Shown here in pieces: positions 52,296 to 64,000 of a stretch of 64,000 bases of DNA (position 1 is the stretch's first letter; the number at the start of each line of letters is the position of its first letter). The notes below the pieces were generated by a model that saw only the letters and a list, made by a program, of their open reading frames with translations, did not search any database and had not been told where the DNA came from. This stretch comes from Purshia tridentata (Eukaryota > Streptophyta > Magnoliopsida > Rosales > Rosaceae): assembly GCA_003254885.1 (NCBI GenBank), contig QANT01005665.1, positions 1 to 64,000 on the forward strand, written 5' to 3'. Both the position numbers and the translations under genes were made by a program.

Positions 52296-52952
52296 GTAAG
52301 AATTTTCCTTGTAAAACAGCAAAAGAGGGAATCTTTTAGATCTGACCCAACGTAATAACTACTCATTCATTGATATTTTCATTTGGGATTTTGTTGTCCT
52401 TGGAATTCTCAGCTCCATTTTGCCCATTTTCTCTTCCTACTTCCTACTTCATTATTCATTTTTGTTTTCATTGTACAATCATTCTCTTTCTCTTTCTCTT
52501 CCTGACTTTCAGGTGTGTTTCTGGTTTAGATTGAGAATTTAATTTTATAATCTTGAATTTTCTTGAAGCTATTGGTTCTTCGTGCATGCATTAATTTCTC
52601 GATTGGCTTAGAATTTGCATCTCTCAATTTCACAGAATGGCGTTTTATTGCTGAATGAAGTGAATTCCTTGTTCAATGATTTTCCTTTGCACATCCTCTT
52701 CACAATTCCCTATTAAATCTCTTTAAAATCTGAAATCTTGTTTTATTCTTCGTCTTTGTTACATGTTTGGTATTTAATTCAACTTCTAGATTTATATATT
52801 ATTTCTCAGTTTGTCCTTGTAGTTTTATAACGTTGAAATTTTACTTTGATGGAAGGAAAACAATATGGAATTTAGTAAAACTTAGACCAAAATATATTGC
52901 AATTCTTCTGTTATGTTGATTTTTTATTTTCTTTGTGCCATTATAATTTCAG
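52296..52952 (+). other. PECT1: 5' UTR intron of PECT1
   Basis: Donor AAAAAG|GTAAG at 52296 and acceptor TTTCAG at 52952 frame a T-rich intron of 657 bp, and the ATG lies 58 bp after the acceptor. Long leader introns are common in plant housekeeping genes. Inferred from splice signals and composition only. Confidence 0.6.
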
Positions 52953-53010
52953 GTTGTGTGTCTCCTCTTCCTGAACAAGTAAAGCTCAAAGGAATATAAA
53001 GGGTGGCAAC

Positions 53011-57269
<4,259 letters not shown>

Positions 57270-58127
57270 TTCTTCTATCGTTCTGGGTTAAAACCGTAAA
57301 GTTCATCCTCCGGCCTGGACTCATTGAAGAGGTTCTGAGTTATTCAGGCTTTATAAAATGCCATTCGTCTTTGCTAAAAGGACAGGAAGAGAAGAGAAGA
57401 TAGGACATAGAAGACACCCCGATCAGACTTCTATGTAACATTTTTTTTTCCCGTTTTTGATGTTATCTCTAGCAGAATATAGATGAAAATCTCATACAAC
57501 CTCGTCCATCACCCTGTGCATATTTGTAATGAAATTATTTATCTGGGTGTTTACACTAATCCCATTTTATGGCATTGTTCTCATGATTTTGATTGATAAA
57601 AATATGCTTCATTACTCTGTGGTCTTTCACTTTGTAGAGAAATACTTACCTATAACGGGCCATATGAATCTCACATGGCTATCTTTCTCATAACATGTGT
57701 AGTTACGTTTACATGTCTATTTTTCTCATAACATGTCAAGTTAAGATAGAGTCGGTAGGTGTATATATACCCATTGAGTAGCCTAAAAGCTTAAACAAGC
57801 AAAAGATGCCCATGTGCCCATGAAAGCCAAAAACCTTGGCATAAATAAAAATAAGCTCTTAAGTGGATCCTTAAAAGCCATAATGAACATGCAAATCATT
57901 CTCTGACAAATTCCTACACTGCTATTAAAATTACAGCACTAATTTTCTGGTGCTTCAAACGATTGCTGTTAGCAAAGGACCTCCTAATAAATTAAAAGGA
58001 ACAACCAACCTCTCTTGGGTCCCTCCCATATACAACCTACATGAAAAGACTGCAAAAAGATTATAGGAAGCAAAGCAACATCCAAATCCCAACCCAGAAA
58101 TTAAACCCTATTCTGCTTTTGGGGTCC
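57270..58127. other. 3' flanks of converging PECT1 and the unnamed gene
   Basis: Terminal UTRs and spacer. No further gene seen. Confidence 0.5.
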
Positions 58128-59123
58128 TCATTGGAGCCATGTGATGGGTGTGGATGTGTTGTGTGGAGGCTGTGGTATCATGCAGTGCTGCTGCTGCCAC
58201 TGAGGAAATTCTCCATTACCTGTCCACATCCCACTACCACCATACCCATCAGACATGCCTTGCTCTCCTGTGCTCTCTTCAACCTCCATTGTTGCTGTTC
58301 CCATCTCTTCAGCCTCCATCAGCTCCTCCGGAGCCTCTGCTTGGGAAACCTCCATTGATGGTTGTGTAGGTGGTAGCTGACAAGGAACCCATGGAACCAC
58401 CGCTTTACACTGATTGCTGTCGTTTTGCACTGCCTCATTTTCCTCAGCTGATGATGTTTTCAGACCATAATGACCGGAACGACGAAATTGGTCTGCAAAA
58501 CCAAACCATAACAGCAATTAGTGAAAATTAACAAGATAAAAAGAGAAATCATTGGAAAAACCAAATGGGTATTGGGGCACAGCACATACCTTTGAAGCCA
58601 GAAATCAAGTCAGAATGAAAAGAGACCGAGACATTAGAAGGGGAATTGAAGATTGGGGCATTAAAGGGCTTGAAAAGAACAATGGCCTTTTCTTGGTTTT
58701 CTGAGTGCAATTCCTCAATCACTGGACCACCATATTTCAGCTGATTCTGGGCAGCCATGAATGCTCCTCCTTCTTCTCCTTGTTGGTGGTGGTGGTGGTG
58801 GTGACCCAGAGAAGCAGAATTTAGAGAAGCATCAAATTCAGCCTCCTCTTCCTCCATTATAGGTGGCAAATGAGAATCCTATATCACAAAAAATCACATT
58901 GGGTATTTGGGTAAGCAGAACTGGCTGAAGAGAAAAAATAAAAAAATAAAAACATGTGAAAAAAAAGAATTAAAGACAATACCAGACGGCGAATCTTTCT
59001 GGCAGGAGAAGACAGGGAGAAGTCGGAGAAGTCATCGTTGACTTGGTCCAACTCCTCCACCTCCTTCCTCTTCTTCTTCAACAGTTTCATCTGCATTCCT
59101 TCTGAGACAAAGTAGCCTGCCAT
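58128..59123 (-). CDS. Plant-specific acidic protein of unknown function
   Basis: Three exons, 58983-59123, 58590-58878 and 58128-58492, consistent phases, 264 residues. Start MAGYFVSEGMQMKLLKKKRK is chosen because the next upstream in-frame triplet is TTG, not ATG. Visible features: basic cluster LLKKKRKEVEE and PARKIRRLD (possible nuclear signals), an acidic run IMEEEEAEFD, a run of six His, a Gln/Glu-rich middle, and a low-complexity C-terminus. I do not recognise an enzyme fold or DNA-binding domain. The combination suggests a nuclear regulatory protein, which is inference. Confidence 0.75.
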
Positions 59124-59344
59124 TTTTTTTGCACTGGGTTCCAAATTTCTATGGAAAGAAAGTCAGATAGGTAGGGGTGTTGTTTAGGGTTTGATTTGAT
59201 GATTGGATTGCGGAGACAAATGAAAAAGTCTGAAACTGGGTTCTCTGTAATAAGGAGGAGGCAAAGAGAGAGAGAGGAAAGAGGGAGTTTTCTCTATGTC
59301 TCTAGAGGTCTCCAGAAGACAAAGATGACTAAGAAACCCAAACT

Positions 59345-59418
59345 TAGCCCACTGCTAATATTTACCATCTACTTATGGGCAATGGGCTATGGGCTTTGGG
59401 CATGGCCCATGGGCCCTT
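59345..59418 (-). promoter_or_regulatory. Site-II (TGGGCC/TGGGCT) box cluster upstream of the unnamed gene
   Basis: Six or so TGGGCY-like or reversed boxes in about 70 bp, 220-295 bp upstream of the start at 59123. Such clusters are bound by TCP factors in promoters of growth-related genes. Confidence 0.5.
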
Positions 59419-59889
59419 ATTAGGATTGAAGAAAAATAAGATTGGTGTTTAATTATCACATATATATTATCAAAAATTGATATACCATTCTATATATTAA
59501 AAAAATACCCATTAAAAATTAAATTTATACTTTTAATAATATTAATAATATTTATTCATAGTTATACCACGTGGTGGTGTAACAATTATATAAATAATTT
59601 CTCAATTATGAGGTACAAAAAAGAAAAGAAAATGCTTAAGTTTACTATAATCTCGAGCTATTCAACAATAATTTCGACTTTAACCTCAACACAAGGTATT
59701 TTAGTTATTTTACATATAAAACGGAGGATAAAAATAATAATTTGTATTGAATTCAAAATAATTAAACCCTTCATTAAAAAAGATCCCATTATATTTTGCA
59801 TTCGAGAAAACCCCGAGCTTTCAAACACTCTCTAATATCCCACATTATAGTTTGCAGTAGAGAAAAAATCAAAATGGTAGTCAAGCATG
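59419..59889. other. Gene-free AT-rich spacer
   Basis: No gene or repeat recognised. Confidence 0.5.
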
Positions 59890-61118
59890 TTAGCATCGGA
59901 AGTTACAGTAACACTGTTCCGTAATCTTATTAAAGAATGCACATTCTCCATAGGCCGAGGGATACGTCTTCTTACAATACTTATCACAAACTTGCTTTCC
60001 TCCAAAGCATCCACTCGATTCAGTTACTAATACAATGCAACGATTTACATCTTCACCTGGAGCTCCTGCTACACAAATAAACCATTATTTTCTATATATA
60101 TAAATTAAGTAAACGTACTCATCTTTCAGTTTGGTAAAACTTTCATATTCTCAAAAATGTCCATGGTTAACAAAAATGTCGTGTAATTTTTTTTTTTCTT
60201 AGGAGGGAAAAATTCGTAAAGTAGCAACACAATTAATATAAAGTTAGGGTTTGGGGTTGGCCTAGTTTGCCAAATACAAAAATTTCTCCCTTACACATCC
60301 GGATTTAAACTCTTTTCCTCTTGTGTAGTAGGTAAAACATATCAAACTTATTTTCATCAAAATGATTGCAAATAAAAAGAAAAATAATTACCCTCACTAA
60401 ATGGTTAAAACTGAAATGAATTAATGTACCAATGTGGTAGCTGGGTAGTATGATCAAACCTTCAATGCATTGGTAGTCACAGTAACATTTAGGGTTCTGC
60501 TTTTCAAAGAATAAACATTTTCCATAAGCCGAGGGATACACCTCCTCACAATAAGTATTACATGTTTTCTGCCCCCCTAAGCATCTATCCAACTCATTTA
60601 TTATTATCGTACAACGCTTCATATCTGAAATACATGTTAGAAAATCAACAATCATTATGAAAAAATATTGCAAAAACAGTACAACTCGCTCTATAATTAC
60701 AAAAATATTATCCAAGCTAGGTATTGATGATGATAAAAATCTAAATATTCAGAGGAGAAAAGAATGCAAATCAGACGAGATGTGTAGTCATCGAGTGTAT
60801 ATTGATTAGCAAAGTAAAAATCTCAAAAACATTTTATTCTAGGTCGACGACACTCATTCATCGCTTAATTAAAGTTTAATTCTTAAGTTTTAAGCATAAA
60901 ACCTGAGAATATATCATACCTTAATTTCTAAACTCTAAAACAATAATTTTTTTTCTTTGCTAGCTGATCGCAGCTGCCCTGCGTCTTAATTTCTCTACAT
61001 ATATCACAACAAATACTTAATTCTGGTTGATAATAAATAAATAAATAAATAAATAACCTGCATTTTCCGACGAGACGATGTAGAAGACTACAAAGAAGTA
61101 AATGAATCTTGGAGTCAT
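59890..61118 (-). CDS. Two-domain defensin-like peptide of a second type
   Basis: Exon 1, 61058-61118, encodes the signal peptide (MTPRFIYFFVVFYIVSSENA). Exons 2 (60460-60624) and 3 (59890-60068) each encode one 8-cysteine domain. The domains are homologous: RCTIIINELDRCLGGQKTC, YPSAYGKC, CYCDYQC against RCIVLVTESSGCFGGKQVC, YPSAYGEC, CYCNFRC. All introns are phase 1, so the second domain probably arose by exon duplication. The exon 2 donor (G|GTTTGA) is weak; reading through would end with a non-conserved tail, giving a one-domain protein. The start was chosen at the Met beginning the hydrophobic run. Distinct in spacing from the three DEFL genes at 20-25 kb. Confidence 0.75.
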
Positions 61119-64000
61119 TGATATGCTCTTCCTACTTTTTGCAAGAAATGTAAACAATGAAAGGGGCAAGAAGCTAGCTCCTGGATATATTATAGACAAT
61201 TAATTAATAAGTTAAGAGTTTTTGATTTTTCAGGGTGAATAAATTTACTAAAGTTGACGAGACAAAAACACAGTAGGAAGAGTCAGAAACTCAACATCAA
61301 CTATTAAATTAATTCAAACATAAAATACTATCAATACACTAAACTAAAGAATTATCGGTAAAATCTCATATTTGATTGGTGGTTAAATTGCGGAATATCT
61401 CAGCACGGATAAGCACAGAGATGTTCACCTAAGATATTTAAAATGTGGGATAAGGGAGAGACATTAGAATTCAATGATTGGATTTAAGGATCCTAACTTT
61501 AGATTTCAAATACATGTGACAGTGAATCATAAATTCATATCAATGCCTACTCTTGACTCATTTATTTACAACAAGTAAAATATTGACACATGTACTGCAA
61601 CATCATTTGGAAACCAAATTTGAGATATAAATTTCGGATCCATAGTACAATATTGGGATTTAATACAGTTATAGAAACTGATAAACATTGAAATGAATCT
61701 AGCCATTAAATACATTATCCCTATTTGATTCTCATTTTAAGCCTTATAAAAATGATATTTCTGCACATAAATAGTGTGTAGGCTTATAAAGATGTGTCAT
61801 CAGACTCATTAATTGACTACACGTACCACAATAGGATGTGATACAGTTTGTTAACCTGTAAGGCTACATAATAGATTAAATGTCTTGATCTGATTCATTA
61901 TTATACAACATTGATTAAAGTGATTACTAGTATGATGAAAGTTTAGTCAAGTGGGTGAGGCTTTTTCAAGCATGCCCAAAAGCCATCGAAGTGAACCTAA
62001 AAGATGATGGAGACCAATTCTGTCAAACAAAATCCAAATTAGAGTAAACCTCGACATCCAAAATTTTCAGGATTACCTGAGGAGTGAGAGCATTAAGAGT
62101 CACAACCACTCTGATGTCTTCTTCTTGGCAGTGTAAAGATCTCTTATTTGTGTTGCTCAGCATGCTCAATTCATAAAATAATCTGCTCAAAGCAATAAAA
62201 CAACATCAAAATGCAAGAAACTTTATTCAAAAAATTCAAGTACCCCTGTGATGGTAGTCTAAGGTCAGCCCAACATGAATTGATTAATTAAATTAGGAAG
62301 ACTAAAGTATATTTAAAAAACATATATATGACCAAAACTAAGCTTATAATTACTCCTCAATCCTCTTCAGGCAATGTTCAAGAAGATATATCAAAAGCAT
62401 TTTTTCTGCAATGGTGAGTCACAATGTGAATGGATTGATTAATTATTAATTTGGGTCATATAATATGTTAAGCTACCCTCATGAATTAGAAGGTTTATAG
62501 GTTGAGAGTGTGTCTCAGTCACCCCATAAGCCAAACCCACATTCTTTGGTTCATGTTAACAAATTAAAAGGGGGGTGCCCATATGGGGTGAAAGGCAAAA
62601 CATATTGACCAAATTTTAGAGCAATTGCAACCTGCTGCAAATTTGGTGTGAAAAATAGTGAGCAATTAATGCTCACTTTTCTTGTAGTACTGAACTTCGA
62701 GTGGTACTTAAGTTCCAATCAGAGCAACTATATTCGATGTTTATTTCTGATGTCAGTTTATGTGCATGGATGGAACATGTAGTACAACTTTGACCTATGC
62801 AACTACAATGTTTGAACTACAAAAGGCTTTGAAGGATCAAAAGGGAGAAGTAATCCCACATCAGCAAAATTGGAGAAGCTTTCAGCCTCTATAATTCCAG
62901 CAGAACTGCACCAGCTCGCCGGGCTCGGTAATGTGAGTCTGTAACCCAAATGGCGGCAAAATGGTGATGGGATGTTGGGCCAGCCCAAGCTGGAGGATAC
63001 TGCGTGAGCCTGGTTTCACGGAGCAGCGACTGCCTCCCACTCTCATCGGTGGAAGGATAAAGGGCCAGTGCCATTGTGGGTTTTTCTTTCTTACATTCTT
63101 AATTTTTTAACTTGTGTTAGCCAAATCAACTTGCATATAAGCCAGTAAAAAAATGATAAATTACATTTAAATCAATAAAGCATTTCAATATTACATGGTT
63201 AATATGAATTTTCTTTTTTCATTAAAATCAATGAGTTTTGAAATATTATTTTACTTTAATCACTAAACCATATTCACTTATTGATGTCATGTATTTTTGT
63301 GCTTTGGAAAATATCAATTTGTCTATTCATTTTTTTTCCATTACTAGATTGTCCGTGTAAAATTACAATGTTGTCCTTAATTTGGTTTAGGGTTAAGAAG
63401 TGCGATTTAAGTTTAGAATTAGAGTTAAGAAGCTCATGCTGACTAAGGATTTAGATCTCGCATTTTGGGCAAAGCAACAAAAAATAATATTAACAAGAAA
63501 TAATAACCAACTTATCTAATAAATTTATTCAAAAAATTTGGAGAATACAACTGAACAAATAAAGTGGATAGAAATAGAATCGAGGATGTAATATAAAAAC
63601 ATATACATTTTCTTATGATTTGGGCTTCCACATGATTATGAAAACTTTACAAGATATGAACAAGATTTATCCATCCATATTATTTTTTGGGGAGTCAGAA
63701 ACCTGAAAGATGAGCTCTCTCGAATTAGTATGTAATGCCTCTTTATAATTTGCTTCAGACTCCAAGTTGGCAACACAAGGATTTAGATATGCATCGATTT
63801 CTTTTCGTGGTATATCTTCAAGGCATATTGATTTTGAGCCACACATCGGCACTAAGCATCTTCATTTGGAGCGAGTAATAGGATGATTGAAGAATAACTT
63901 AGCATGGGATATAAATTGGCGTCGAGAAAGTGAGCATACTGTTTAATTGCAATATCTCTTTCTGGGAGGTCATTTGAGAGAAAGTCAAATGGTGCAGGCT
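61119..64000. other. Gene-free right end
   Basis: No gene recognised. A GC-richer patch at about 62880-63075 and short minus-strand frames at 63667-63852 have no product I can name. They could be transposon fragments or pieces of a gene beyond the window. Confidence 0.45.

Noticed and set aside
62800-63075. GC-rich patch with two overlapping minus-strand frames
   Set aside because: No recognisable protein or repeat ends.

Overview
This is nuclear DNA from a flowering plant. Genes have many short exons with GT-AG introns, intergenic DNA is AT-rich, there are hAT-type MITEs and GA/CT microsatellites, and the families present are plant-specific or plant-typed: laccase, TIR-NBS-LRR with a C-terminal jelly-roll domain, cysteine-rich defensin-like peptides, serine carboxypeptidase-like enzymes and a plant-type phosphoethanolamine cytidylyltransferase. 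The TIR-NBS-LRR wording recalls Rosaceae, perhaps Prunus, but that is an impression. It is a draft assembly: single N characters occur at 221, 5098, 7970 and 10559, and two of them sit between near-identical overlapping sequences, as expected of unmerged contig ends.

Layout, left to right. 1-1479: the 5' part of a laccase gene (minus) running off the left edge. 1480-3590: gene-free, with a 189-bp tandem repeat and an orphan cluster of TGGGCC-type boxes. 3591-10462: a CPSF100 (CPSF2) mRNA 3'-end processing gene (minus), clean over its first 13 exons but broken at the 3' end and inflated by a 1.39-kb and a 283-bp duplication. 10777-11459: a hAT-type MITE, followed 24 bp later by the start codon of a TIR-NBS-LRR gene (11484-16023, plus, one frameshift) and a decayed partial tandem copy (16110-17800). 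18184-19240: a GC-rich, retroelement-like block. 19957-25034: three tandem two-domain defensin-like genes (minus). 28357-28980: a small secreted peptide precursor with a C-terminal DY motif resembling GLV/RGF hormones. 29396-34328: a JmjC ribosomal-oxygenase (NO66/MINA53-like) gene (minus), with a second inverted copy of the same MITE just upstream. 36695-38202: a CPYC glutaredoxin with a signal anchor (minus). 39098-39282: an F-box fragment. 40873-50011: two tandem serine carboxypeptidase-like genes (minus) with a third MITE between them. 53011-57269: an intact PECT1 gene (plus). 58128-59123: an unnamed plant-specific acidic protein (minus). 59890-61118: a fourth, unrelated two-domain defensin-like gene (minus). 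61119-64000: nothing recognisable.

The genes do not form one pathway. The window mixes housekeeping genes (CPSF100, NO66-like, glutaredoxin, PECT1) with fast-evolving, tandemly duplicated defence or secretory families (TNL, defensin-like, SCPL). In each such family at least one copy shows damage or rearrangement: a frameshift, a lost start frame, a missing cysteine or a lost intron.
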